Assembly: GCF_947492455.1 (NCBI RefSeq)
Contig: NZ_CANLNB010000001.1
Location: 558,001 to 622,000 of the forward strand
Direction of reading: 5' to 3'
DNA length: 64,000 nt
Origin: an uncultured Aliiroseovarius sp.
GTDB taxonomy: Bacteria; Pseudomonadota; Alphaproteobacteria; Rhodobacterales; Rhodobacteraceae
The notes under the pieces were generated by a model. The model did no database searches, was not told the origin of the DNA, and saw nothing but the letters and a program-made list of their open reading frames with translations. Below are positions 43,853 to 52,676 of this stretch, in pieces (positions within the stretch are counted from its first letter, which is position 1; the number at the start of each line of letters is the position of its first letter). Made by a program: the position numbers and the translations under genes.

Positions 43853-45883
43853 TCAGGTTCTCCCTGCAAGTTGCATGGTGACCTGAACCTCGGCGCCGTT
43901 GCGCAGGGCAGTCAGGCGTGCTTGGGACACACCGTCGGCGACAAGGGTTTCAAGAATACGATCAAGGCTTTGGATGGCGTTGATCTGCTGGCCGGTCGTG
44001 TCTTCCGACAACAGGATGTCGCCTACACGTAGGTCGCCGGCAAAGCCTTCGGGCAGGCGCGTGACACGCACGGTCCAATTGCCGTTGTCTGCAGTGTTTG
44101 AGGTCAGCGTAACGCCGTTCTCAAGACCGAAGAAACGGATCGCGGGCAGCGCAAGCAAGCCGTTTACCGGCAGCGCACTGCCATGCTTGCGATAGCGAGC
44201 GGCAACGCGGATATAGCCATCTGGGTCAACCTTCACGTCGTCCAGAACGCGGTTCACGAAGCTGGCGCTGCTGGTAACCGGGTCGCCATTGATCGTGAAG
44301 ATCACAGTCCCACGAGAGACCCAGTCACCGATGATCGACATATCCCGCTTTGTATCGACGCCTGAAATCGCGACGGCGCTGCCAGTGGATAGGCGACGTT
44401 CACTGGTCGCGAAGGGGAGTTCGACATCCCAGTGACCGAACGCGATTTGCTGTTCCAGCAGATCCGCGGCCGCAACCGGGGTCGGAGCCGGGGCGGGTGC
44501 CTCGGTGATCGCAGTTTCCTCGGTGGCGGGCTCTTCGGTCGCAACAGGAGCCGTTTCAGCAACGGGTTCAGCTTCCGGTTCTGCTGCGGGTTCGGGTTCT
44601 GGCGTCGCCGGTGCCGGAGTGACAGCGGCCACTTCGACCGGTGCCGCAGTGTCAGCCTCGTCCGAGCCGCTGAAGGCGAAGTATCCGCCCGCGCCAAGCA
44701 CCAGAAGCGCGACGACGCCAGCGATGGCCTTGCCGCCGCCGCCCGAACTGCTTTTGACAACGGTGACCGACGGATCGCTTTCCGGTTGCGCTGGCGTTAG
44801 CCCTTCGGACTTCGCGGTCGTCGCGACATCATCATCGCTGGACAGCAGCGCAGTGACGATCGCCTCGGCGTTCTCGTTGTCCGCTTTCTTATCTTCCGGG
44901 CGCTCCAGCGCCACGATGACCGAGCTGGGGCGATAGCCGAATTCCTCGAACACAACGGTCGGTCCGCGGAACATGCGCAGCCATTCCAGCGCCGATTGCG
45001 GGCGGTTCACGATGTGCACTTCCATTGCCTTGTCCAAGGCGCTGAGGAAGCCTTCGGGATAGCCCTCGAAGCGGCCCGACAGCGGAACATAGGGGTCGTC
45101 TTCGCCTGCGTTGAACGCATCCAGACGCGACTTGCCGTCGATCGGGCGCTCGCCGCTGATGGCGTGGTACAGCGTGGCGGCCAGCACATACAGGTCGCTG
45201 GTTGCGTCCTGATCGGCGCCACGCGCGTAGAATTCATGCGGAGAATATCCGTCTTTGATCACCCGCAGCGTCAACAGCGCCGCCGAGCGGTTCGCCGCCC
45301 GCTCGCGCGCCGCGCCGAAGTCGATCAGAACCGGCTGGCCGTCTTCGTCGATCAGGATGTTGTCGGGCGAAATATCGCGGTGCAGCATCCCGTTGTCGTG
45401 GATGAACGACACAGCCGACAGCATCTTTTCCGTGACCTTCACGATGAAGTCCGGCGTCACGTCGTTGTTTTTATCTTGAACGTAATCAAGCAGATCGCCG
45501 CCATTGATCAGGTCCATCGCGATATAGGCGGTCTGGTTGTCTTCGAAGACCTGATGCACGTTTACGATGTTCGGGTGAACCAGACGCGCGTGGTTGCGGG
45601 CTTCCTGAATGAACAGCCCGATGATCGATCGCAGATCTTCTTCATAGGCGGGGTCCGAGGCCTCGACATTGTTGCCGACACGGCGGCACAACGCGCCCGG
45701 AAAGCATTCTTTGATGACGACATTCCGGTCCAGACTGTCACGCGCCAGATAGGTGATGCCAAAACCACCGTTGTTCAGAAAACGAAGGATCTCGTACTGG
45801 TCGCGCAGCAGTTTTTCACCGGGCTGCAACGCCGCAATCTGGGGGGGTTCATTTGTCTGCCCCGATGCCTGATTCTGGCTCAT
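43853..45883 (-). CDS. Membrane Ser/Thr kinase with C-terminal PDZ-like domain
   Basis: A 676-residue Hanks-type kinase. The kinase domain (about 25-305) has a Gly loop NNGGFGITYLA, lysine at about 58 (VVIKECF), HRD at 168-170 in LHRDISPDNILI and DFG at 188-190 in LIDFGAARE. A single membrane span near 385-404 (AIAGVVALLVLGAGGYFAF) is followed by a Pro/Ala/Glu linker, a beta-rich region and a PDZ-like end (about 590-676, GDLRVGDILLSE). The C-terminal half would be periplasmic. It lies just upstream of FHA and PP2C genes and downstream of the GTPase genes. Confidence 0.9.
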   Translation of the reverse strand: MSQNQASGQTNEPPQIAALQPGEKLLRDQYEILRFLNNGGFGITYLARDSLDRNVVIKECFPGALCRRVGNNVEASDPAYEEDLRSIIGLFIQEARNHARLVHPNIVNVHQVFEDNQTAYIAMDLINGGDLLDYVQDKNNDVTPDFIVKVTEKMLSAVSFIHDNGMLHRDISPDNILIDEDGQPVLIDFGAARERAANRSAALLTLRVIKDGYSPHEFYARGADQDATSDLYVLAATLYHAISGERPIDGKSRLDAFNAGEDDPYVPLSGRFEGYPEGFLSALDKAMEVHIVNRPQSALEWLRMFRGPTVVFEEFGYRPSSVIVALERPEDKKADNENAEAIVTALLSSDDDVATTAKSEGLTPAQPESDPSVTVVKSSSGGGGKAIAGVVALLVLGAGGYFAFSGSDEADTAAPVEVAAVTPAPATPEPEPAAEPEAEPVAETAPVATEEPATEETAITEAPAPAPTPVAAADLLEQQIAFGHWDVELPFATSERRLSTGSAVAISGVDTKRDMSIIGDWVSRGTVIFTINGDPVTSSASFVNRVLDDVKVDPDGYIRVAARYRKHGSALPVNGLLALPAIRFFGLENGVTLTSNTADNGNWTVRVTRLPEGFAGDLRVGDILLSEDTTGQQINAIQSLDRILETLVADGVSQARLTALRNGAEVQVTMQLAGRT

Positions 45884-46220
45884 TTAGTCTTACCTGCGTC
45901 TTTTTTTTCTGGCAGTGGGATTTCCCAACCGCGGGATCAATTTAACAAGGTAAATTCAACCGGCGGTGCCACTGAAGTTAGACTTAGGAATTGAGACCAA
46001 ACTGTGGCACCCGCATGGCTTCGCTATGACTCGGGGCGACAAAGTTGGGGATGTTACCTCTTTGTTGCTGATTCGAAGAAGGTGTGCAGGGCGGTAGCTG
46101 TACGAAGGGCGAGGAATCCACAACGATCACGGTAAATCCGCTAGGAATCCGCGGGACATGAGAACGGTGATTCCGCTAAAGGTTGAGGCGATTCTGTGGA
46201 TAACTTGAAGGAAGCCGCAG
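45884..46220. other. 337-base gap between kinase and GTPase genes
   Basis: No gene is seen here. It is the upstream region of the kinase gene and the 3' flank of the last GTPase gene, so it should carry the kinase promoter. AGGAATCC occurs twice (near 46109 and 46143), and a perfect single DnaA-box sequence TGTGGATAA lies at 46195-46203. I could not identify a clear terminator or a -35/-10 pair. Confidence 0.5.
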
Positions 46221-47537
46221 CTACGCGTCTTTGCCGCGGGTTCCGGCCCAAGACAGGTTGTCGCTCAGCTGGGTCATCACCTTCAGGACCGTCTCGGTCG
46301 CGTGCGGGGTGTCTTCGAATTGCATCAGGGTTAACAGGTCCGACGCGTTCTCGAACTCGCCCACGATCCACTCGGCCGAGGAGTCGATGCTGCTGCCGGG
46401 GTCCAGTTGTTCGGTGAAGTCATCGACCAGCTCTTGGCAACGTTGCAGCAGGTCAGTGATTTCAAGATCAGGGGTGTCGCGCAGTTCGGTCAGCAACTCG
46501 CGCAATGCGTCTTTCCAGTCGTCCAGCAAGGGGTTTTCCAGATCGGTGTCTTCCGGTTCTGGTTCAGGCGCAGCCACAGCCGTTTCCGCCGCAGCGGCCG
46601 CCGCCGCCGCGACAGCTGCCGCGGCTTCTTTCAGGTCGGCCCCGGCGGGCTCTTCTGCCACGCCCAACGCGGCCAGCGCCGGGGTGAGTGTGGTCTCAAG
46701 GTCTTGGCGGGCTTTCTCAAGGTCCCGCGTCTTGCGCGTGGCGGCCAGCCCCAGAACACGCTGCGCCAGATCTTCACCGCCGCATTCAGCCCAAAGGTCG
46801 AAATCCGGCTCCGGTTCTTGCGCCATCGCCTGAACGGCGACGGGCGTCCCGATGGGCACAACGGCTTGGAACATCCCTTCGCTGTCACGCTCTAGATGCG
46901 GCACCAACCGGGGCAGAGATTCCCGTACGGACGTAAGGTCGGTATGGGTCAAGGCCAGCAGGCTGTTGTCCTGAAGGTCTTTCGAAACATGCGACCACAA
47001 GAACCGTTCCGTTTCCCGCCACGCATTGGTGCCGTTGGTGCACCAGATCGCGCAATCAACGAATTTCAGCAGCTCAAGCGTCTGCTTATAGCTTTCATCC
47101 AGAGCGCCCGAGCCGGGCAGGTCAAACAGCACGAGTTCTTGCAAGGCATCAGACGGCAACCCGACCGAGATGAACTCGGGGTCGTACCCGGCCGCTTTTT
47201 CCAGATCGACGCCGGGAAAGGTTTCAGGGGTCTTTTCCCACCAGCCGACCGTGGTTTCAGGTTCGGCGGCGTATTTCACGATCACCAAGGGCAGCTTCAG
47301 GTGCTGCGGACCGGTGGGCAGAATGTCGGTGCCTGCCAGCATGTTCGCCAGACTGGATTTCCCCGCCCCGAATTCGCCCGCGAAGCCGATGGTCACGGCG
47401 CTGGTCAACTGTTCGATATGGGCCTGCGCCAAACTGCGCATGCCATCCAGCGGAGCCGATCTTGGCGCGGCCTCGGTCTTCGCGAGAAACGCTTTCAGTT
47501 GACCAAGAACTGATTCTGTTTCTGGAAAGTTGATCAC
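46221..47537 (-). CDS. Dynamin-like GTPase, B-type, second pair
   Basis: A 438-residue GTPase. G1 is GEFGAGKSS (54-62), G3 is DLPGSG (139-144) and the G4-like motif is THTD (197-200). A distinctive segment, WCTNGTNAWRETERFLW (165-181), recurs almost unchanged in the protein at 50981-52672, marking the two as a subtype. The C-terminal half has an Ala-rich stretch (about 308-335) and acidic helices. Its start overlaps the stop of the neighbouring A-type GTPase by four bases, so the two are coupled and probably form a heteromer. Function unknown; membrane remodelling is inferred from family. Confidence 0.82.
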   Translation of the reverse strand: MINFPETESVLGQLKAFLAKTEAAPRSAPLDGMRSLAQAHIEQLTSAVTIGFAGEFGAGKSSLANMLAGTDILPTGPQHLKLPLVIVKYAAEPETTVGWWEKTPETFPGVDLEKAAGYDPEFISVGLPSDALQELVLFDLPGSGALDESYKQTLELLKFVDCAIWCTNGTNAWRETERFLWSHVSKDLQDNSLLALTHTDLTSVRESLPRLVPHLERDSEGMFQAVVPIGTPVAVQAMAQEPEPDFDLWAECGGEDLAQRVLGLAATRKTRDLEKARQDLETTLTPALAALGVAEEPAGADLKEAAAAVAAAAAAAAETAVAAPEPEPEDTDLENPLLDDWKDALRELLTELRDTPDLEITDLLQRCQELVDDFTEQLDPGSSIDSSAEWIVGEFENASDLLTLMQFEDTPHATETVLKVMTQLSDNLSWAGTRGKDA

Positions 47538-49570
47538 GTTACCGCCTCGAGTTGCTGTACAGGTTCGATACCCTCTTCGAACAACTCTTCCAACTCATTT
47601 GCAAGCCTCTTGGCATTTTCCAAGGCGGCGTGTGCATCAGGACGCGATGCGGTTTGGGTTGCGTCCAGCTCTTCAAAGCGGGTCGCAAGTACGGCCAGAT
47701 GATGCTCCATCACCGTGTTCAGACGGCTTGTCAGATCCAGGTGGAACTGGTTCACAAGATCGGTTGCGATGGACTGGAACTCGTGCGTGATCATCTGTTC
47801 GCCGCGATTGACGACGGATTGTTGTTTCAACAGACGGGCCAGCCACGAGACGCGCAATTCTACCGTGATGCCGCGGGTTAGGATGCTGGTGTCGGGGCGG
47901 TACCAGCGCAGCGCACTGGCATCCACGTTCAGCGGCGCGTCGGCGGTTGCGGCACCGTTTTCGGCCAAAGCCGCGTTCGATTGCATGTCCAACGCGAACA
48001 GCTCGTTCAGCATTTTCTGGCGCTGGGCATGGGCTGCGTCCAGCAACCGCTCGCGCATGGTCTGGCGTAGCGCGCCAAAGTCCAGCTCGGTCGCGCCACC
48101 CGCTGACAAAAGCGGCGATACGCCATCCTCGCCCCGCACCACGGTCGAGACGGTCGAGCGCACGATGGCATCAAGTTCTTGCCGTAACGCGGCCATGTCG
48201 GTCTCGGCGCCCGTGGTCAGGCGATCCTTGGTATCGAGCACAAGCTGGCTAAGCTGCGCGCGGGTTTTGTCTTCGGTCCGTGCAAAGTGGGCTTCTGCGG
48301 TGTCGTCGTCGACGATCTTCAGATGCACGCGGCGCCGTTCCAGTTCACTGTTGGCGAAGTTGCGCAGATGCTGGGCGGCGATGTGAATGCGTTCGCTACG
48401 CGGCCCCATCGACATCTCGCGCATGACGTGGCTGCGCAGGTCCGGCAGGCCCGAGGCAATCATCGCGGCCAAACGCAGCGCGCTTTCGGCGGCACCTTCT
48501 TGCTTGGTTTGCTTCAGCCGTTCAACGCCCTCAAGGAAGCGCTGCATTTTCTTCGGATGGGCCTTCAGCCACGCCAGAATCTGGTCGTGGTCAATGCCGG
48601 TCGCGTCCCCGGTCAGCGCATAGTGGGCCCATTGCGCGCTGCCCATCAGTACGGTCATGCGGCTGCTGTCCAACGCGCGCTCAAGTCCTGCGTGGACATC
48701 GGCATGCACGCTGGCGGCATCCTCGACCCCGCGGTTCAGCTCGTCCACCCGGTTCACAAAGACCACCATCTGCCCCAGCTCTAGCGCCTGCATCAGTCGG
48801 AACAGTTTCAGGTCTGCCTGCGACAGCGCCTGATGCGCAGACAGGACCACGACGAAGAAGTCGGAGTTGCGCAAATACTGGTGCGAGATCTCTTCCCGGA
48901 TCAGCAGCGGGTCATTGATGCCCGGCGTGTCGGTCACCGTGACAGGGAACGAGAAATGGCCCTGCTCGAAAAACACCTCGGCCTTGCGGGTCAGATCGCT
49001 GTAATAGGGCGCCGCTGTGCCGTCGGTCTGCGTGGGTTCGTCTTCGGGATCGGCGCCAGCGCTGACATAGCGGGCCAGATCGTCCTGCGTCAGATCTTCC
49101 AGGTCATGGGACGTGCCCAGCAGGTCTTCGTACCGATCTCCAAGTCGCGCCTTCGCCCGCGTCTTCATCGCCTCGATCTGCTCTTCGATGATCTGGCGCT
49201 TATAGTTGTCTTCCGCATCCGGAAGCAGGTCGCGGATTTCGTCCCCCTCGGACAGAAGTGCCTGCCATTGGGCGTTGTCGAAGAAGTGGAAAATGCCCCC
49301 GTTGGTGCGCCCGGATGGGTGCCCGAAATGCATGTCGGTCACAACAGTGGTCCACGGGTTTACATCCGATGGCAGGAAATTCGCCTGCCCGGTAAAACCA
49401 TTGATCAGACGCGATTTGCCCGCCTTGATCTGGCCCACGAAAGCGACGCCGGGTTTTAACGATTTGAGGTCCGTCAGGATGCGCGAAATGAACGGCTTGG
49501 CTTCATCGCTAGCCGTTTGCGACATCTGTTCGGCGATCCGAACCAGCTCCTGTCGGCGTCCCTCGTCCAT
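47534..49570 (-). CDS. Dynamin-like GTPase, A-type, second pair
   Basis: A 678-residue dynamin-like protein. G1 is GQIKAGKSR (46-54), a G2-region motif is LPSDVNPWTTVVT (66-78), G3 is DTPGIND (214-220) and G4 is NRVDEL (273-278). The rest is helical, as in bacterial dynamin-like stalks. Near 565-580 a basic hydrophobic stretch (LRVSWLARLLKQQ) could be a membrane-contacting segment. SDVNPWT, DTPG and NR-D-EL are shared with the 670-residue protein at 52677-54689, so the two are paralogues. It follows the 298-residue unknown by 76 bases. Confidence 0.85.
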   Translation of the reverse strand: MDEGRRQELVRIAEQMSQTASDEAKPFISRILTDLKSLKPGVAFVGQIKAGKSRLINGFTGQANFLPSDVNPWTTVVTDMHFGHPSGRTNGGIFHFFDNAQWQALLSEGDEIRDLLPDAEDNYKRQIIEEQIEAMKTRAKARLGDRYEDLLGTSHDLEDLTQDDLARYVSAGADPEDEPTQTDGTAAPYYSDLTRKAEVFFEQGHFSFPVTVTDTPGINDPLLIREEISHQYLRNSDFFVVVLSAHQALSQADLKLFRLMQALELGQMVVFVNRVDELNRGVEDAASVHADVHAGLERALDSSRMTVLMGSAQWAHYALTGDATGIDHDQILAWLKAHPKKMQRFLEGVERLKQTKQEGAAESALRLAAMIASGLPDLRSHVMREMSMGPRSERIHIAAQHLRNFANSELERRRVHLKIVDDDTAEAHFARTEDKTRAQLSQLVLDTKDRLTTGAETDMAALRQELDAIVRSTVSTVVRGEDGVSPLLSAGGATELDFGALRQTMRERLLDAAHAQRQKMLNELFALDMQSNAALAENGAATADAPLNVDASALRWYRPDTSILTRGITVELRVSWLARLLKQQSVVNRGEQMITHEFQSIATDLVNQFHLDLTSRLNTVMEHHLAVLATRFEELDATQTASRPDAHAALENAKRLANELEELFEEGIEPVQQLEAVT

Positions 49571-49646
49571 AATTTTTTTCCAACTCGTTATTCAAAGCAA
49601 ACTGCAAACCCAAATCCCAACGTGGGAAGCGGGCGTTTCATAGTAT

Positions 49647-50543
49647 TCAGCTAAAATTTTCGTTCGAAGTCAATGATTTCCACAATTGTACGGCCGAACC
49701 CAACCTACGCGTGTGGTGGGCCGTCATCGTCGTGGAATCGGTGTCGCGGCAAATGGTCAAACTGGGCATATCCTGCCCCTGCGCCCGCAAGATAATCAGC
49801 TGCGGACCCGAATCTTCTTCGCCGCTGTCGGCATCCCACGCGGACAGGTCTTCCATCAGCTGCTGAACGGCGTCCAAATTCTCGGTCAGGATCCCGTCTG
49901 GACCGGCAACCGTGGCGTCTGCATGGTTTACCAAGATCCGCAGATCGCTGACCTTCGTTGCGTTCTCGAAAAACTGGGCGGCGATGCTGTCACCGATATC
50001 GCTGGGCGTGGGGGCAGTCGGTTCCGGCGCTGGAGTCGCGTGCTTGGCGACGGGAATCTCGACCTCGGCCTCGATGGCTTCCGGGCCCGAGGGTTCCGAC
50101 GGCGTGGGCGGCGGGCTCATCGGTTCCAGCGCGCTGATGGCGGCGTCGATGTCAGACATTTTCAGACCCGTGGCGACGATGTCTTCGCCATCCTCGGGCG
50201 GGTAGCTGGTCACGCGCACGCCCGAGCCAGAACATACCATGCTGAGGATTTGCGCCACGTTCTGGGCCGTGGTTTCTGGCGGGGTGGCCTGCACCCCGTC
50301 CATCACGGCCCCGGTCATGTCGGCCACGCGACCTTTGCTGACCGCCAAAACCACCCCGTCATCCTGATCATTTGTGATCTCGACGATGCGGGGCAAAAAG
50401 GTTGTCCGCACGACAGCCAGCGCCGCCATGCTGCGGGCTTCGGGTGTGTCTTGAGACAGGGAAATGCTTTGGTTGCGCCGGGGGTTTGCCTCGTCCACGA
50501 TGCGTTCGAGCTGATCAAGAATGTCGGATTGGATCACAGTCAT
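49647..50543 (-). CDS. Unrecognised two-part protein inside the GTPase operon
   Basis: A 298-residue protein that I do not recognise. The N-terminal part (about 1-140) is a mixed alpha/beta region with a core VVLAVSKGRVADMTGAVMDG. A Pro/Glu/Ala linker (about 140-185) leads to a second region (about 190-298, VSDLRILVNHADATVAG and QLIILRAQGQDMPSL). No signal peptide or membrane span is visible. It is six bases downstream of the Roadblock-like gene, so it likely acts with the GTPases as an adaptor. That role is inference. Confidence 0.75.
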   Translation of the reverse strand: MTVIQSDILDQLERIVDEANPRRNQSISLSQDTPEARSMAALAVVRTTFLPRIVEITNDQDDGVVLAVSKGRVADMTGAVMDGVQATPPETTAQNVAQILSMVCSGSGVRVTSYPPEDGEDIVATGLKMSDIDAAISALEPMSPPPTPSEPSGPEAIEAEVEIPVAKHATPAPEPTAPTPSDIGDSIAAQFFENATKVSDLRILVNHADATVAGPDGILTENLDAVQQLMEDLSAWDADSGEEDSGPQLIILRAQGQDMPSLTICRDTDSTTMTAHHTRRLGSAVQLWKSLTSNENFS

Positions 50544-50549
50544 CTTTAT

Positions 50550-50975
50550 CTACACCGCAGCCGAGATGAGTTTCAGGTTCGCCGCGGATTTGGCCAAAGC
50601 CAGCCCGACATTCGCGCTGTCGTCCGAGACATAGCAGATCAGATGGTCCGGCTGATCAGGCCGCCTCAGCAACAAATACAGGCGCTTGCCCGAACAGATC
50701 GCAATCTCGCCAAATCCCGCGCCCTGGGTGTTTCCGCCCGAAAGCAGCTCTTCCACGGCGCGCACACCGCGCCCCATCAGCAGGCTGGCGATCGAGGTCG
50801 ACATGGCTTCCAGCGCGGCGATGCTGTCATCATCGCGCCCCTGCACACCCAGAAGAAACCCGGTCTGCATGTCGACATAGCCGGCCGCGACGCAGTTCGG
50901 AACGGTTTGCATGCCCGCTGAAAGCGCGTCGTCCAAGGACAAGGTCGCGTCAGCCAAAGTGGTGTTATGTATCAT
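50550..50975 (-). CDS. Roadblock/LC7-like protein inside the GTPase operon
   Basis: A 141-residue protein whose pattern resembles Roadblock/LC7 domains: a first strand pair GYVDMQTGFLLGV, an amphipathic helix IAALEAMSTSIASLLMG, a strand EIAICSGKRLYLLLRR and a closing helix SANVGLALAKSAANLKLI. Such proteins (MglB for example) form dimers that bind or regulate small GTPases. Here it sits between two pairs of large dynamin-like GTPases, five bases from its upstream neighbour and six from the next gene. A role as GTPase regulator or platform is inferred. The family match is by eye and should be confirmed. Confidence 0.65.
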   Translation of the reverse strand: MIHNTTLADATLSLDDALSAGMQTVPNCVAAGYVDMQTGFLLGVQGRDDDSIAALEAMSTSIASLLMGRGVRAVEELLSGGNTQGAGFGEIAICSGKRLYLLLRRPDQPDHLICYVSDDSANVGLALAKSAANLKLISAAV

Positions 50976-50980
50976 CTGTT

Positions 50981-52672
50981 TTACAGTACGTGCCAGACAG
51001 TGTCGCTGTCAGAGGCCGTGTCGCTTAGGGATTGCAGGGAGCCTTCAGACTGTTGCGCGTGGTGATCACGGGCGCGGTTGTCAAAATGCGTCAGGAAATT
51101 CACGATCTCCTCGTGCAAATCATCCGGGTGGTCGATTTTTTCTAGGGTCGACAGGTGTTCGGACCATGCCTCTAATGCACTCAGTGGCTTGGTTTCCGGC
51201 ATGCTGAAGACGGGCTGGTTTGCGGCTAAGGCGATGGCTTCGGCAGACGGCGCAGCCTCGGCTTCTTCCGCATGATCTTCATATTCCTGCCCGCGATCCG
51301 ACACCAAATCGGTGATCGACGCGATCAGATTTTCCGTGTCTTCGGCGCCGGTCTCGTCGCTCTCGGAGGCGTCGACAGGTGCCGGTGGGTCGTCGGTGGC
51401 GGCCGCGTCCAGAAGTTCAAGCGGTTCACTGTCTTCGGCCTCGTCAGCCTCGACCGTTGAGCCTACCTCGTCCTCGATCTCGGCGACGTCTTCGTCGCCC
51501 CACTCCGACGTGGGCTCGGCGGCGATTTCCTCGGGCTGTTCGGGGATCTCATTCACCAAGGTCAAGGTGTCGGACTTGTCCTCCTCCGCATCTGCGCTAT
51601 CGGCAACATGGAAGACGGATTTCAGATCTTGCCTGTCTTGGTCGTCGGGCGTGTCGGTGTGCACCTGCGCGCGCAACTTGTCGGCTTCGTCCGCCGCAAT
51701 GCGCTGGCGGGTCTCGGTCGTGTCTCTGTCCCGCGCCGCCCGGCGCGGGCGGGCAGGGCGGATGTTAACCACGTTCGAGGTTTCTGGCGCCATCGGAGCG
51801 GGCGCTGGATCGTCCGCGACGGACATAACCGGCGGGCTCCAGATCCGGGTCGAGGTCTCCTCGCCCAGCTGCAGCGCATCAATCGCTTGCTCTTCGGTCG
51901 AGCCGTCTATCTGATAGCGCGCCAGCATCTCGGCGCGTGCGGCCATGATGTCGGCGGTGATGGTCAGGAAGTTGTCGACCAGCTTGCCGCCGCCGCTTCC
52001 GGTCCACAGGTGGGCCTTATCTTCATTGTCGCGGGCAATGATCGCATCGCGGGCGGAAATCATGATCGTGCGGCGGAACATGTCGCCCGCTTCACGATTG
52101 ATCCGGCGCAGCACCTTGGCCTGATCCGTTTCGTTCAGCGCGTCCGCACGCGTCACCAGCAGAAGCGAGTTTTGACGCAGGCGGTTGGGCAGCGAGGCCC
52201 ACGTCGCGCGTTCGGTTTCACGCCAGGCTTGGGTCGAGTGAGTACACCACAGCACGCCATTGGCCTGTCCAACCGCACGGCGCCAAACATCTTCCGAAAT
52301 CTTCGGGTCCGAGATGCCGGGCGTGTCGATCAGGTCCACGGCTTCCAGAATGTCGGCTTCCAGATAGACCCGCACGAAATGCGCGCCCTGCACGCCGACT
52401 TCGCCAATCTTGCTTAACTCAATGGTCTCGCGACTGCCGTCCAAGTTCTGTACATAGGAGGGCTTGTTGCCCCACGAGAACCAGATGGGTGGCAGTTGCG
52501 TTGCCGTGACCTGCGTGGGCAGGGTTTCTTTCTTCAACAGGAAGTTCAGAAGCGTGGATTTACCTGCGCTGAATTCGCCCATCAGGGCGAAGACCGGTTT
52601 ACGGTGCGACCAGCGCTTTAGACGTTTCCATTGCTCTGCTGTGACAATGCGCGGGGGAATGTGATCTTTCAT
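50981..52672 (-). CDS. Dynamin-like GTPase, B-type, first pair
   Basis: A 563-residue GTPase. G1 is GEFSAGKST (32-40), G3 is DTPGISD (116-122) and G4-like is TRAD (174-177). WCTHSTQAWRETERATW (142-158) matches the same segment in the B-type protein at 46221-47537. From about residue 270 to 500 the chain is strongly acidic and low in complexity, rich in Asp, Glu, Ser and Thr. That stretch could be a phosphorylation target of the neighbouring kinase, which is inference. The start at 52672 lies four bases after the upstream GTPase stop; an earlier in-frame start would overlap it. Confidence 0.83.
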   Translation of the reverse strand: MKDHIPPRIVTAEQWKRLKRWSHRKPVFALMGEFSAGKSTLLNFLLKKETLPTQVTATQLPPIWFSWGNKPSYVQNLDGSRETIELSKIGEVGVQGAHFVRVYLEADILEAVDLIDTPGISDPKISEDVWRRAVGQANGVLWCTHSTQAWRETERATWASLPNRLRQNSLLLVTRADALNETDQAKVLRRINREAGDMFRRTIMISARDAIIARDNEDKAHLWTGSGGGKLVDNFLTITADIMAARAEMLARYQIDGSTEEQAIDALQLGEETSTRIWSPPVMSVADDPAPAPMAPETSNVVNIRPARPRRAARDRDTTETRQRIAADEADKLRAQVHTDTPDDQDRQDLKSVFHVADSADAEEDKSDTLTLVNEIPEQPEEIAAEPTSEWGDEDVAEIEDEVGSTVEADEAEDSEPLELLDAAATDDPPAPVDASESDETGAEDTENLIASITDLVSDRGQEYEDHAEEAEAAPSAEAIALAANQPVFSMPETKPLSALEAWSEHLSTLEKIDHPDDLHEEIVNFLTHFDNRARDHHAQQSEGSLQSLSDTASDSDTVWHVL

Positions 52673-52676
52673 TGTA

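Noticed and set aside
41871-45883. Kinase, FHA and PP2C set as part of a type VI secretion locus
   Set aside because: No Tss, Hcp, VgrG or ClpV genes are in the window, and the FHA protein lacks the usual T6SS Fha layout.
46195-46203. Perfect DnaA-box sequence TGTGGATAA
   Set aside because: A single box with no clustered partners, no AT-rich unwinding region and no dnaA, parA or gidA genes nearby; not evidence of an origin.
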